Assembly: GCF_003820355.1 (NCBI RefSeq)
Contig: NZ_RPOK01000004.1
Coordinates: 186,001 to 250,000, forward strand
Length of the DNA stretch: 64,000 nt
Direction of reading: 5' to 3'
Source: Paralteromonas sediminis
GTDB taxonomy: Bacteria; Pseudomonadota; Gammaproteobacteria; Enterobacterales; Alteromonadaceae
The notes beneath the pieces are model-generated. The model searched no databases and was not told the origin of the DNA. It worked only from the letters and a program-made list of their open reading frames with translations. Made by a program: the position numbers and the translations under genes. Position 1 is the first letter of the stretch; every line of letters begins with the position of its first letter. Shown piece after piece: positions 27,958 through 37,919 of the stretch.

Positions 27958-27985
27958 TTGTTATTCTGCCCGAAAGGGCTAAAAT
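27958..27985 (+). promoter_or_regulatory. Candidate sigma-70 promoter of the lptD operon
   Basis: TTGTTA and TAAAAT hexamers are 16 bases apart, 46 bases before the lptD start. The spacer contains a perfect short inverted repeat, GCCCgaaaGGGC, which could be an operator or chance. No sigma-E type GGAACTT element was found. Confidence 0.45.
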
Positions 27986-28030
27986 AGCGACTTTCTTATC
28001 AATATTCTGCCTGCCAATTGTTCAAAACGC

Positions 28031-30265
28031 ATGTTTAAAAAGAGTACCACGCGACAATTTTGTATCTCTGTCTCAAGCCTTATTTTACTTGGGTTATCAT
28101 GCCAGGCTCAGGCACAACAAACCTTGTGTACGGTTCCGCCCATTCAATTCAGCTCCGAACAGCTGATGCAGGAAGGGCATATAAAGGTGTCAGCTAAGCA
28201 AGCCGAAATCATTGAAGAGCGCACCGCCACTTTCATGGGCGATGTGCAAATTCTGTCCAATACCGCTCGAATTAGTGCAGAGCAGGCATTGGTGGAAGAA
28301 AATGGTAAGCGAGTCACGGCAAAGGGGAATGTTCGTTATCAGGACCCTGTGCTAAAAGTCGACAGTACAAATGTCAGTGTTGACTCCATCGCAAAATCAT
28401 TACAACTAGACAACTCACGTTACCAATTGGCAGGGTTTGTCGGCCGCGGCGAAGCTGAACATATATCCGTTCAACAATCAGACGGCGTGAAGCTAGAGGA
28501 CGTGACCTTTACCACCTGCCCGCTTGGTGGTGAAGATTGGCAAATAAAAGCTAGCAGTATAAGTCTGAAGCCAGGTTCCCCGTTAGGCGAAGCCAGAAAT
28601 ACGCGCTTTTATGTGGGTGACATTCCAGTTTTTTATCTGCCCTACTTTGCATTTCCCGTAAGCACAGAGCGACAAAGCGGGCTGTTGTTTCCTAACATTA
28701 CAAGTTCTACAAGTACAGGAGTTGATATAGAGCAACCTTATTATTGGAACATAGCACCGAACTACGACCTAACGCTGTCACCACGTTTAATGACCAATAG
28801 AGGGTTACAGTTTAAAACTGAATTTCGATACCTCACCAATACAAGCTATGGACAGCTCAATTTGGAGTATTTGCCCGAAGATACCGATATTGACGACCGA
28901 CCTGATCGATATTTTTATCGCTTGACCCACGAAGGACAGCTGAGTGAAAACTGGTATGTATCCGTCAACGTAAACGGAATGAGTGATGAAAATTACATTG
29001 TAGATTTGGGGTCAGATTTTTATAACCGCGCCGACACGCATATGGTTCGGACTCTTGGCGTCAATTATTACAGTGATGAGCTGAACGCCAGCATATACTT
29101 AAAAGATTTCGAAATCATTGGCACAGAACTGAGTACATACCGGGCTTTGCCTGAGTTCAAGTTAGACTACAAAACCCATTTATCAAACGCACTGGATTTT
29201 GAATTGACCACAGAGGCTGCCTATTTTGACAACGCAGCCACGACAGAGCCTACTGCATTCAGATTACACGTAGCACCTACGTTATCCATTCCTTATCGCC
29301 GCCAGTGGGGTGAACTCAGTGCACAGGCAACTTTGTTTAATACGTATTACCAGCAAGACAATCTGTCACAGGACAGCCCGCTGGAAGACGACGTTACCAG
29401 AACTATCGGTCAGGCGAGGCTATATGGAGCACTTTTCTTTGAACGTCAAGGCAGCTGGTTGAGCGACGATGCAACTACCACGCTCGAACCCAAATTTCAG
29501 TATCTATATACCTCTTATGAAAATCAGGATTCAATTGGCTTTTATGATTCAACCGCGCTTTTAACAGACGTTGACGGACTCTTTCGTGGCCGTGAGTTTA
29601 CAGGCCTAGACCGCATAAGCGACAATAATCAGGTGACAGTCGGTGTAACATCAAGAGTCATTGACCAAAAAAACCGGGAACAATTTGTTTTTAGCATTGG
29701 TCAGACTTTTTACTTTGCTGATAGCAGAGTCGCGACGTTCAGAAATCAGGACAACCGCTCAGCGGTCGCCGCAGAAATAGATTGGCGCATTGATGCGAAA
29801 TGGTTTTTGCATGCTGATATGCAATTGGCGTCTGAAACCGAAAAAGTCGACCGAAGCAGTTTTACTTTAGAATACAGAGAGAGTGAGCAGAAGCTGGTAC
29901 AGTTTACGCAACGTTATGTGAGGAATTTATCCGGTGAAAAGATTGACCAGCTTGGTTTGTCCGCGAGCTGGCCAATAGCTAAGAACTGGCAATGGGTAGG
30001 TCGTGTCTATCGTGATATGGAACGCCATCGGAGTGTGGAGCTATATACAGGAATAGAATATGAATCTTGTTGCTGGGCATTGCGAGTAGTTGCACAGCGC
30101 CATTTGAGCAATCGTTTTAATATGGCCGGCGCGCAAAGCACCGATGAGTACGATTCGGGCATCGCGCTTCAGTTTACGTTTAAAGGTGTTGGTACACGGT
30201 CATCCAACAGACAAATGTTAAAAGATGGAATGTTTGGCTATCGGCAACCCTATAGTTTAAATTAG
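28031..30265 (+). CDS. lptD: LPS-assembly protein LptD
   Basis: A signal peptide ending in SCQAQAQQ is followed by an OstA/LptA-like jellyroll (IKVSAKQAEIIEERTATFMGDVQILSNTARISAEQALVEE, in parts), then the large 26-strand barrel region. Cysteines Cys33, Cys163 and the adjacent Cys680-Cys681 pair match the four cysteines whose disulfides are needed for LptD assembly. It places LPS in the outer leaflet of the outer membrane with LptE. It leads the lptD-surA-pdxA-rsmA-apaG-apaH cluster. DsbC (25338) and SurA (next gene), both LptD assembly factors in E. coli, are also nearby. Confidence 0.96.
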   Translation: MFKKSTTRQFCISVSSLILLGLSCQAQAQQTLCTVPPIQFSSEQLMQEGHIKVSAKQAEIIEERTATFMGDVQILSNTARISAEQALVEENGKRVTAKGNVRYQDPVLKVDSTNVSVDSIAKSLQLDNSRYQLAGFVGRGEAEHISVQQSDGVKLEDVTFTTCPLGGEDWQIKASSISLKPGSPLGEARNTRFYVGDIPVFYLPYFAFPVSTERQSGLLFPNITSSTSTGVDIEQPYYWNIAPNYDLTLSPRLMTNRGLQFKTEFRYLTNTSYGQLNLEYLPEDTDIDDRPDRYFYRLTHEGQLSENWYVSVNVNGMSDENYIVDLGSDFYNRADTHMVRTLGVNYYSDELNASIYLKDFEIIGTELSTYRALPEFKLDYKTHLSNALDFELTTEAAYFDNAATTEPTAFRLHVAPTLSIPYRRQWGELSAQATLFNTYYQQDNLSQDSPLEDDVTRTIGQARLYGALFFERQGSWLSDDATTTLEPKFQYLYTSYENQDSIGFYDSTALLTDVDGLFRGREFTGLDRISDNNQVTVGVTSRVIDQKNREQFVFSIGQTFYFADSRVATFRNQDNRSAVAAEIDWRIDAKWFLHADMQLASETEKVDRSSFTLEYRESEQKLVQFTQRYVRNLSGEKIDQLGLSASWPIAKNWQWVGRVYRDMERHRSVELYTGIEYESCCWALRVVAQRHLSNRFNMAGAQSTDEYDSGIALQFTFKGVGTRSSNRQMLKDGMFGYRQPYSLN

Positions 30266-30307
30266 TACCTGCTTGTCAGGTGTATACCAATTCAAATAAG
30301 AGAGTTT

Positions 30308-31612
30308 ATGAAGTATTTAGTTCGAAATTGTCTAGCAAGTGTCGCATTAATGTGGCTCACAGTGGCACCTGTTACCGCACAGGAAGTCTTACTCGACAGA
30401 GTGGCAGTCATTGTCGACCAGGGCGTGGTATTAGAATCAGAGATACAAAAATTGATAGCGGACGTCAAACGCAATGCTGCACAGAACAATCAGTCATTGC
30501 CCTCAGAGCGTGCACTGCGCACCCAGGCTATTGAACGCTTGATTGTCACCAATCTACAAATGCAAATGGCCGAACGTATGGGTTTACAGGTGAGCGATCC
30601 TCAACTTGACCAAACCATTGCTAATATTGCTGCACGCCAAAATGTCACCGTTGATGATATACGCGCTCAGCTTGATGCAGACGGGATTACCTATGATGAC
30701 TATCGCGAAAGCATTCGTCAGGAACTTATTACAGGTGAAGTTACGCGCGCTAACGTAAGACGACGTATTTATATTACGGAGCAGGAAGTCGACGCGTTGA
30801 TTGACATTATGGACCAACAAGGTGCAGAGCAGGCAGAGTATCGCTTGGGCCATATTTTGATAGGCTTTCCACCTGATCCGACCGACGAAGACATTGCTGA
30901 TGCACGTGGCAGAGCAGACCGCGTGATTGAACTGCTCAATGACGGCTCAGATTTTGCGCGTATCGCCATCGCCTCGTCTTCTGGCTCTGAAGCGTTGGAA
31001 GGTGGCGATATGGGTTGGTTAAATATCAACTCTATGCCAACGCTTTTTGCAGAAGCTGTTCAGGAAAACGATGGCGAAGGGCTTATCGGCCCCATTCGAA
31101 GTGGTGCTGGTTTTCACATTTTAAAAGTAATGGAAACACGCGGCATCGAAAAAGTTGAAATTGAAGAAGTCAATGCTCGACACATTCTTATAAAGCCGTC
31201 CATCATTCTAAGCGATGCAAAAGCCGAGAAGATGTTGGTGGAGTTTAAAGAAGGAGTGATTGCCGGTGAACTCGACTTTGCAGAGCTTGCCAAAGAACAT
31301 TCTGAAGATCCTGGTTCCGCATTGCGCGGCGGAGACCTTGGCTGGGCTGATCCCAATAACTATGTTGCAGCATTCAGAAATGCACTTGCAACGCTTGAGC
31401 CAGGTGAATTTAGTGAGCCTGTTCGTTCAGAGCATGGTTGGCACTTGGTTCAGCTTCTCGATAGACGCGTTGATGATGCAACTGACAAACGCAAAGAAGA
31501 GCGCGCTTCGCAATTGATTTTTAACAGAAAATTCAATGAAGAAACTGAAAACTGGATTCGAGAAATGCGTGATTCGGCATTCATAGAAGTATTAGAACCT
31601 ACTAACTCTTAA
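30308..31612 (+). CDS. surA: Periplasmic chaperone / peptidyl-prolyl isomerase SurA
   Basis: A signal peptide (residues 1-24, ending TAQ) leads to the SurA N-terminal domain (DRVAVIVDQGVVLESEIQKLI). Two parvulin domains follow: YRLGHILIGFPPDPTDEDIA...GGDMGWLNINSMPTLF and NARHILIKPSIILSD...GGDLGWADPNNY. SurA folds outer-membrane barrels, including LptD encoded upstream. The 434-residue length is normal. A 42-base gap follows lptD, with a GAGAG ribosome site. Confidence 0.96.
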   Translation: MKYLVRNCLASVALMWLTVAPVTAQEVLLDRVAVIVDQGVVLESEIQKLIADVKRNAAQNNQSLPSERALRTQAIERLIVTNLQMQMAERMGLQVSDPQLDQTIANIAARQNVTVDDIRAQLDADGITYDDYRESIRQELITGEVTRANVRRRIYITEQEVDALIDIMDQQGAEQAEYRLGHILIGFPPDPTDEDIADARGRADRVIELLNDGSDFARIAIASSSGSEALEGGDMGWLNINSMPTLFAEAVQENDGEGLIGPIRSGAGFHILKVMETRGIEKVEIEEVNARHILIKPSIILSDAKAEKMLVEFKEGVIAGELDFAELAKEHSEDPGSALRGGDLGWADPNNYVAAFRNALATLEPGEFSEPVRSEHGWHLVQLLDRRVDDATDKRKEERASQLIFNRKFNEETENWIREMRDSAFIEVLEPTNS

Positions 31613-31624
31613 TTGGAGAGCGAA

Positions 31625-32608
31625 ATGGTGCCGATCAGATTGGCCATTACGCCAGGGGAACCCGCTGGTATAGGTCCTGACTTAGTAGTTCTGCTTGCTC
31701 AGCACGCCTGGGATGCGCAGCTGGTCGTATTTGCCGATCCAGAGGTTATGCGTCAACGGGCAAGCCAATTGCGTTTACCGCTTAACTTGGTGGACTACGT
31801 TGAAGGCAATACGCAGGTTTTGCCTGCCCAGTCTGTTTACATCAAACCAATTCAAACAGATGTCCCTGTCGTCGCTGGGCAGCTAAATAGCGACAATGGG
31901 CATTATGTGGTAGAGACACTCAGACAAGCCTGCCAAGCAAATATGGAAGGTAACTTCGATGCGGTAGTAACAGGCCCCGTGCACAAAGGCACAATCAACA
32001 AAGCAGGCATTTCGTTTAGTGGTCATACCGAATATTTTGCCCATCAGTCTGGCACCATAGACGTCGTCATGTTATTGGCAACAAAAGGGTTGAATGTCGC
32101 TCTTGCCACTACGCATATTCCATTGGAATTTGTCTCGCGCGCGATAACAAAAGAGCGTCTACATAAAGTCATACACATCATTCATACCGATTTAAAACTC
32201 AAGTTCGGCATCAAGCAGCCGCATATTTTTGTTTGTGGGCTTAATCCTCACGCCGGGGAAGACGGGCATATTGGTACTGAAGAAATCACGACAATAAAGC
32301 CAGCATTAGATGCGCTTCGAGAAGAGGGTTTGAACATTACGGGCCCGTTGCCAGCAGACACGATATTTCAGCCTAAATACCTGGAAGATGCCGATGTGGT
32401 ATTGGCGATGTATCACGATCAAGGGCTTCCTGTACTCAAGTACAAGGGGTTCGGCGCATCAGTCAACATTACGCTCGGGTTGCCGTTTATCAGAACGTCG
32501 GTAGACCATGGTACCGCAACGGACCTCGCAGCTACGGGAAACATAGACGTTGGCAGTTTTAAGTTGGCGATTGAAAAAGCAATAGAATTAGCAGGTCATC
32601 AAAAATGA
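31625..32608 (+). CDS. pdxA: 4-hydroxythreonine-4-phosphate dehydrogenase
   Basis: The start [18 protein letters not shown] is the PdxA signature. [25 protein letters not shown] and [17 protein letters not shown] supply metal-binding histidines, and [19 protein letters not shown] closes the active site. It makes 3-amino-2-oxopropyl phosphate, the substrate of PdxJ. I place the start at the ATG at 31625, four bases after GGAGAG. A TTG at 31613 directly after the surA stop would put that ribosome site inside the gene. It overlaps rsmA by four bases (ATGA). Confidence 0.95.
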   Translation: MVPIRLAITPGEPAGIGPDLVVLLAQHAWDAQLVVFADPEVMRQRASQLRLPLNLVDYVEGNTQVLPAQSVYIKPIQTDVPVVAGQLNSDNGHYVVETLRQACQANMEGNFDAVVTGPVHKGTINKAGISFSGHTEYFAHQSGTIDVVMLLATKGLNVALATTHIPLEFVSRAITKERLHKVIHIIHTDLKLKFGIKQPHIFVCGLNPHAGEDGHIGTEEITTIKPALDALREEGLNITGPLPADTIFQPKYLEDADVVLAMYHDQGLPVLKYKGFGASVNITLGLPFIRTSVDHGTATDLAATGNIDVGSFKLAIEKAIELAGHQK

Positions 32609-33405
32609 CAAAAACCCACCTCGGCCATACTGCTCGAAAGCGATTTGGGCAAAATTTCTTAAAAGACGAGTTGGTCATAGACCGTATTCTCAACGCCATT
32701 GCACCAACCAATGATGATGTATTAATAGAAATAGGCCCAGGATTAGGGGCACTAACTGAACCTATGTGTGAGCGCGTTGAAGCACTCACCGTTATTGAAC
32801 TGGATAGAGACTTAGCCGAGCGATTGCGACACCATCCGTTTCATCATCAGAAACTGACGGTGATAGAGCAAGATGCGATGCGTTTTGATTTTGGCCAGCT
32901 AAGCCAGGAGAGACAAAGTAAGCTTCGAGTATTTGGCAACTTGCCTTACAACATCTCGACACCACTCATGTTTCATCTTTTTTCCCATCAGGATGCCATT
33001 GTCGATATGCATTTTATGCTGCAGAAAGAGGTTGTTGACAGACTCGCAGCCACGCCTGGGTCGAAGCATTACGGTAGGCTTTCAGTTATGGCGCAGTATT
33101 ATTGTGATGTCATTCCCGTCCTGACGGTACCACCCGGAGCATTTGTCCCACCTCCCAAAGTAAATTCTGCCGTTGTAAAATTAGTACCTCATACTCAGGC
33201 TCCTGTGTCACTTAATCAGGTAGAACATTTAGATAAGGTATGTAAGGCAGCCTTTGGTCAGCGTCGCAAAACAATTCGAAATAGCCTAAAAGACTTTGTA
33301 TCTGAAGCAGAATTGAGTGCGCTCGGGATCGATGCGGGGTTAAGAGCAGAGAAACTTTCATTGCAAGATTTTGCCACCATCGCCAATACGATTAATGAGT
33401 CATAG
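32605..33405 (+). CDS. rsmA: 16S rRNA (adenine-1518/1519-N6)-dimethyltransferase
   Basis: KsgA signatures: [11 protein letters not shown] at the N-terminus, the SAM-binding [13 protein letters not shown], and catalytic [30 protein letters not shown] and [13 protein letters not shown] in the C-terminal domain are also typical. It dimethylates two adjacent adenines in helix 45 of 16S rRNA. Length is 266 residues (E. coli 273). The ATGA overlap with pdxA shows translational coupling. Confidence 0.97.
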   Translation: MTKTHLGHTARKRFGQNFLKDELVIDRILNAIAPTNDDVLIEIGPGLGALTEPMCERVEALTVIELDRDLAERLRHHPFHHQKLTVIEQDAMRFDFGQLSQERQSKLRVFGNLPYNISTPLMFHLFSHQDAIVDMHFMLQKEVVDRLAATPGSKHYGRLSVMAQYYCDVIPVLTVPPGAFVPPPKVNSAVVKLVPHTQAPVSLNQVEHLDKVCKAAFGQRRKTIRNSLKDFVSEAELSALGIDAGLRAEKLSLQDFATIANTINES

Positions 33406-33416
33406 CGATTTTGTCT

Positions 33417-33800
33417 ATGGACTATCCTGTCATTATCCATGTTCAAACAAAGTATCTGAATGACCCTATGACTCGTGAGAAAGGGCAGTTTGCATTTGCC
33501 TATCAAGTCATCATTCAGAATCAAGGCGACATACCCATCCAGTTACTTTATCGGCACTGGCTTATCACTGATGGCAACGGAGAAGTAAAAGAGGTGCATG
33601 GTGAGGGTGTTGTGGGCAAGCAGCCTGTGATTGCCCCCAATGATTTTTTTAGCTATACCAGCGGTGCCGTGATCGACACACAGGTCGGTGTGATGCAAGG
33701 TAGCTATGATATGCAGACTCGCCCACCAAACAGTGAACCTGAATCATTTTCAGCAGTAATTCTGCCATTTAGACTGGCTACACCCCAAAGTATAAATTAG
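33417..33800 (+). CDS. apaG: Co2+/Mg2+ efflux-associated ApaG domain protein
   Basis: A single ApaG (DUF525) immunoglobulin-like domain: FAFAYQVIIQNQGDIPIQLLYRHWLITDGNG, VHGEGVVGKQPVIAPNDFFSYTSGAVIDT. Its molecular role is unresolved, though loss alters cobalt resistance and Ap4A levels in E. coli. The ATG at 33417 gives MDYPVIIHVQTKY. A TTG at 33411 is also in frame, and neither has a strong ribosome site. It is followed 10 bases later by apaH. Confidence 0.95.
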   Translation: MDYPVIIHVQTKYLNDPMTREKGQFAFAYQVIIQNQGDIPIQLLYRHWLITDGNGEVKEVHGEGVVGKQPVIAPNDFFSYTSGAVIDTQVGVMQGSYDMQTRPPNSEPESFSAVILPFRLATPQSIN

Positions 33801-33810
33801 GGAGCCCAGA

Positions 33811-34614
33811 GTGAACTACGTTGTCGGTGATATTCAGGGTTGTTATAAAGGCCTGAAGCGTTTACTAAAAAAAATTAAGTTCCAACCCGGAAAAGATACC
33901 CTATGGGCGGCAGGTGACCTGGTAGCGAGAGGCGAAGATTCTCTGTCTACGCTGGCGTTTCTCTATGACCTTGGAGACAACTTTAAAACCGTTCTCGGCA
34001 ATCATGACCTGCATCTACTGGCAATTCACAGTGGCGTAAAAGCCTCAAAACGCGCAGATAAATTAGAAAAACTGTTGGCTTCTAAGGATGTAGACAAATA
34101 TACGGACTGGCTAAGACACCAGCCACTCGCGCGGCGCATTAACGACAATACCCTGCTTTGTCACGCGGGCTTGTATCCTTCCTGGAGCACAGACAAAGCC
34201 ATTAGGCTGTCAAAGGAAGTTGAGGAAAAACTGCAAAGTAAACACTTCAAACGTTTTCTGCCGCATATGTACTCCAGTGAAGCCGTGTGCTGGAAAGAGG
34301 CAAAAGACAGTAAGAAGCGGCTGACTTTTGTTATCAATGCCATGACCCGAATGCGTTATCTGTCACCTCAACTTGCGCTGGACTTTGAAGAAAAGTGTGC
34401 GCCAGAACTGGCACGTTCCCCTCTTCTACCTTGGTTTGATGTCAATAACAAGAAAATGAAGCCTGACGAATGTGTGGTTTTTGGTCATTGGGCAAGTTTG
34501 AATGGAAAAACAAACAAAAGTAACTATATTGGATTAGATACAGGATATGTTTGGGGCAACAAGATGACTGTTTGGTGTCTGGAAACACGAGAAAAAATGG
34601 CAATTCATGCTTAA
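33811..34614 (+). CDS. apaH: Symmetrical bis(5'-nucleosyl)-tetraphosphatase
   Basis: A calcineurin-like metallophosphatase: NYVVGDIQGCYKGLKRLLKK, WAAGDLVARGEDSL, TVLGNHDLHLLA and LLCHAGLYP provide the binuclear metal ligands. VVFGHWASLNGK and GLDTGYVWG lie at the C-terminus. It hydrolyses Ap4A to two ADP and removes Np4 caps from RNA. GDLVARG is usually GDLVNRG in E. coli ApaH; the Ala does not affect metal ligands. It ends the lptD cluster, and its stop codon lies in a candidate sigma-28 promoter for the next gene. Confidence 0.96.
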   Translation: MNYVVGDIQGCYKGLKRLLKKIKFQPGKDTLWAAGDLVARGEDSLSTLAFLYDLGDNFKTVLGNHDLHLLAIHSGVKASKRADKLEKLLASKDVDKYTDWLRHQPLARRINDNTLLCHAGLYPSWSTDKAIRLSKEVEEKLQSKHFKRFLPHMYSSEAVCWKEAKDSKKRLTFVINAMTRMRYLSPQLALDFEEKCAPELARSPLLPWFDVNNKKMKPDECVVFGHWASLNGKTNKSNYIGLDTGYVWGNKMTVWCLETREKMAIHA

Positions 34615-34638
34615 AACTTTCCTCTCCCCTGCCGCTAT
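34612..34638 (+). promoter_or_regulatory. Candidate sigma-28 (FliA) flagellar promoter for the chemoreceptor gene
   Basis: TAAA, then exactly 15 bases, then GCCGCTAT, matching the sigma-28 consensus TAAA-N15-GCCGATAA at all four -35 bases and six of eight -10 bases. It is 110 bases upstream of the chemoreceptor start and overlaps the TAA stop of apaH. It would tie this receptor to the flagellar regulon. Confidence 0.65.
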
Positions 34639-34747
34639 TAGGATAAATGACAAAAGTCTAGTGAAAAGTGTATGAATTTTTGTCAGAATCAACATAGATA
34701 CTAAGCAAGAACAAAAATAACAGCAAAATAACTAAGAGAGTCTTCTC

Positions 34748-36772
34748 ATGAATATTACGGTTGCAGCACGCATTATTGGCGGTTTCGTTATTATCAGTTT
34801 GCTCCTTGTGGTCATTAGCGTGTCATCATTCGTCAATCTAAACAGCATTGATTCCGCGACGACAGAGGTGAACGAGCTAGCCATCCCCACTCTGTCGGCA
34901 AGTAATGCGCTGAAGACCAGCTTTATCAACATGGGCAGGATCACCTTTGAAGCTTACATTGAAGACACACTGGACGGTTTGGGTGATAAAAAGCAACGTT
35001 ACCAGGCCAGTAAAGAAGAGTTTGAATCAGAAATTTCTCTGCTGGAAACTGTTGTAGGAAAAGATCCCCACCTGCGTGCCACGCTTGCAAATGTTAAACA
35101 AGCCTATGAAAGTTATGCAGAAAATGTACAGAACGTATATACCTACAAACAAGAGTTTCTGGACCTTAGGGGCGAAATATCTTCGCGTTTAGAAGACGTC
35201 GAATATAACGCTGATGATGCATCTACGCTCATTCTTGACTTTGGCGATCTCGATGAAGTCTCCGAAAGCCGTGCATTGCAAAATGCTCTAGAGGTTGGCG
35301 CAAGACTTGAGACTCGCCTTCTCACGCTATTAACCATTTCCAATGAATATATCAAAACGCAAACACTTCAGCGTGCTCAGACAATTGGCAACGAAGTGGA
35401 GCTGGTAGTGGGCCAAGTTAATGAGCTTCTTGGTGAAATGGTTACCGCGGCCAACGGTCAAGATTCAACAGGCACAATCGATGAAATTGCAGACCTTATC
35501 AGCACGGCTTCCAATGCTGTCCTAGCCAATGACGGTATAGTCAACCTGCACGTTGAGCGATTAACTAAGCGAAACCAAGCAGAGGCATCGTTAAATGCGT
35601 CAGACGTGAATAGCCAAGAAGGCATCGTCGAGCTTGAGAATCTATTGGGCTTGGCTGATAGCAAAGTGAAAGAAATTGAAGAGAGGGTACAAAGTTCGGT
35701 TAGCAGCGGCACTATTCAGGTCGTTATTGTGGTGGTTATCTCGTTAGCGGTGGCTGCGGTTATTGGCTATTTAACCGTTATTGCCATTACAAGGCCATTG
35801 GCTAGAGTGAATGAACTATTGAATGTTGCCTCTTCAGGCGATCTCACTCACAGACTTGACGATTCGCAGAAGGACGAATTTGGCCAACTGTCCAGGAACT
35901 GTAATAAGTTAATTGATAACCTGAAAACATTGATTCAGGGTATTCATGCTAGAGCAGAGCAACTTGCTGCTGCCTCTGAGCAAACGTCAGCGGTTACCAT
36001 GCAGACCACGTCATCGATTCAGAACCAAAAGTCTCAGATTGCTCAGGTTGCAACAGCGACAACGGAAATGCACTCTACCTCTCAATTAGTCACACAAAGC
36101 GCAGAAGATACGCTGAGTAAAATTCAGGAGGCTGACGACGAGGCCCAAAAAGTCAAAACGATTTCTCTTGAAAACCGAAATACTATTGAAGTACTCGCCA
36201 AAGATGTTGACGAAGCTGCAGAAGTCATTAACAAGCTACATCAGGACAGCGCCAGCATCGGTGGTATATTAGATGTTATTCGCGGCGTTGCAGACCAGAC
36301 CAATTTGCTAGCACTAAATGCCGCTATTGAGGCAGCTCGTGCTGGAGAACAAGGCCGAGGCTTTGCCGTAGTAGCCGATGAGGTTAGAACCCTGGCAAGT
36401 AGAACGCAGCAATCAACACAGGAAATCAATGCAATGATTGAAGTACTGCAAGCCGGTGCGGAAAAAGCGGTAGCAGTGATGAATCAGGGTAAAGAACAAA
36501 CTGGCGTATGCGTTGAGCAGACAGAAAAAGCAACATTAGCACTCGACACTATCACTCAGGCAGTCCACAAAGCTCACGATGTTAGCAGTCAAATCGAGCA
36601 GTCAGCGAGAGAGCAGAATGTAGTCTCTCAGGAAATCAGTGAAAAACTTGAAACGATTGTCGGCATAGCTGAAGAGACCAGCACGGGGGCTCAGCAAACG
36701 TCAGAATCCAGCCACGAAGTAGCGCGTTTAGCTGAAGAGTTACAACAGTCCATCCGCAAATTTAAAGTTTAA
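34748..36772 (+). CDS. Methyl-accepting chemotaxis protein
   Basis: A transmembrane segment at about residues 7-29 leads into a periplasmic helical sensor of about 290 residues (two long four-helix-bundle-like stretches). A second membrane segment follows ([23 protein letters not shown], near 325-347), then HAMP ([21 protein letters not shown]) and the signalling domain. That domain has the invariant hairpin tip [35 protein letters not shown]. There is no CheR-tethering pentapeptide at the C-terminus. The ligand is unknown. A GAGAG ribosome site precedes the ATG. Its end overlaps the convergent GT9 gene by 11 bases. Confidence 0.95.
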   Translation: MNITVAARIIGGFVIISLLLVVISVSSFVNLNSIDSATTEVNELAIPTLSASNALKTSFINMGRITFEAYIEDTLDGLGDKKQRYQASKEEFESEISLLETVVGKDPHLRATLANVKQAYESYAENVQNVYTYKQEFLDLRGEISSRLEDVEYNADDASTLILDFGDLDEVSESRALQNALEVGARLETRLLTLLTISNEYIKTQTLQRAQTIGNEVELVVGQVNELLGEMVTAANGQDSTGTIDEIADLISTASNAVLANDGIVNLHVERLTKRNQAEASLNASDVNSQEGIVELENLLGLADSKVKEIEERVQSSVSSGTIQVVIVVVISLAVAAVIGYLTVIAITRPLARVNELLNVASSGDLTHRLDDSQKDEFGQLSRNCNKLIDNLKTLIQGIHARAEQLAAASEQTSAVTMQTTSSIQNQKSQIAQVATATTEMHSTSQLVTQSAEDTLSKIQEADDEAQKVKTISLENRNTIEVLAKDVDEAAEVINKLHQDSASIGGILDVIRGVADQTNLLALNAAIEAARAGEQGRGFAVVADEVRTLASRTQQSTQEINAMIEVLQAGAEKAVAVMNQGKEQTGVCVEQTEKATLALDTITQAVHKAHDVSSQIEQSAREQNVVSQEISEKLETIVGIAEETSTGAQQTSESSHEVARLAEELQQSIRKFKV

Positions 36773-37919
36773 GTGACCTCATGGCGCTGATAACCTTCGG
36801 CGCCAACTCTATTCCTCTTACATTATGGATCCGTTCAGGGCACCAAAAAAGGTCTACGTACTCTATAGGTCTCCGACTCGCAGCATTTTCTCGAACGATA
36901 GCCAATTGCGGACAATGGAGAGTAGACGCAAAATGGGTAATTGCTGATTCCACCGTGACAATAAAGTCTACCTGCTGCAACAATGCTGGCAGGAGGTGAA
37001 TATTATCGCTTTGCGTGAATAAACTTATCTGGCTGTTTTGGTTTAGTTCATGGGCCTTTAGTACTGCCTTTACACCGATTTCTGATGAAGCCGGTACATT
37101 GACGATGATGTGCGCTTGTTCATAGTGCGTAAAAATAGCGTTTATAACACTGGTAAAAGCCTCTGCACTCAAATCTTGTTTCTGAGAACCTGAAAATGGA
37201 TTGAGTAATACGAGGGGGCTTGAATGATCACTAACCTGTTGTGATATCCAGGCTGAAATAACACCACGACTTTTCTCGGTAGTATTAACCGGTAACCCCT
37301 GCTTGTGCGTGTTATGTAGTTTTAGGGGACCAAAGCACCGCTCATAGCGCTCTCTGCAACGGTCAAAAATGTGTGTTACCAGCTCTCTTTTGCCCGTTAC
37401 TTCATCGAGTACAAATTTGCGCTTTACGTGCCTATAGTAAGCATATTCACGTAAATTGAGCCATGCCTTCGGGGGCGTATTGCCAACAATTATAGCCGTG
37501 CTTGCGATTTGCTTTGCCAACTTAGCGAATTGCAAAGAGCGATTAGCTGAAAAATAAAAAATGATATCGTACTGACGACGATTGCCACGACGAATCAGTT
37601 TTTGTCTCTCATCATTGCTACCGGCCACAGGAAAAATGACAGTAGCAATGCCGCTGTCTTTTATTCTTTCTGTCAACGCTTCATTTCTTTCACTTTTCCA
37701 TCCTTTTGACCGGTTCTTATTGTCGTCAAACCAAATGTCTAATTCTAAATGGGGATAATTGGCTTTTAGCGCAGCTAAATAGGGACCGTGGTAAACAAAG
37801 TCACCCAAGGCTAAATGGCTCATAAAAAGGATGCGTTTAGCCGACATTAACTCGGCATGAGAAATAAGGGGTTGCAATGCCTGGCTTCCTTGCATTTTAC
37901 CCTTACTCAAATAGGACAC
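36762..37919 (-). CDS. Glycosyltransferase family 9 (heptosyltransferase-like)
   Basis: The N-terminal domain has [36 protein letters not shown], the GT9 pattern of a glycine-aspartate loop followed by a helix. The C-terminal domain has [21 protein letters not shown] and [26 protein letters not shown], the donor-binding region. It may add a sugar to LPS core or a related glycan; the D/H catalytic residue and acceptor are not certain. The start is ambiguous among ATGs at 37919, 37895 and 37847. The first overlaps lysC by 17 bases, suggesting coupling, and the last begins right at the fold. Neighbours lysC and DUF192 give no functional link. Confidence 0.75.
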   Translation of the reverse strand: MSYLSKGKMQGSQALQPLISHAELMSAKRILFMSHLALGDFVYHGPYLAALKANYPHLELDIWFDDNKNRSKGWKSERNEALTERIKDSGIATVIFPVAGSNDERQKLIRRGNRRQYDIIFYFSANRSLQFAKLAKQIASTAIIVGNTPPKAWLNLREYAYYRHVKRKFVLDEVTGKRELVTHIFDRCRERYERCFGPLKLHNTHKQGLPVNTTEKSRGVISAWISQQVSDHSSPLVLLNPFSGSQKQDLSAEAFTSVINAIFTHYEQAHIIVNVPASSEIGVKAVLKAHELNQNSQISLFTQSDNIHLLPALLQQVDFIVTVESAITHFASTLHCPQLAIVRENAASRRPIEYVDLFWCPERIHNVRGIELAPKVISAMRSLKL

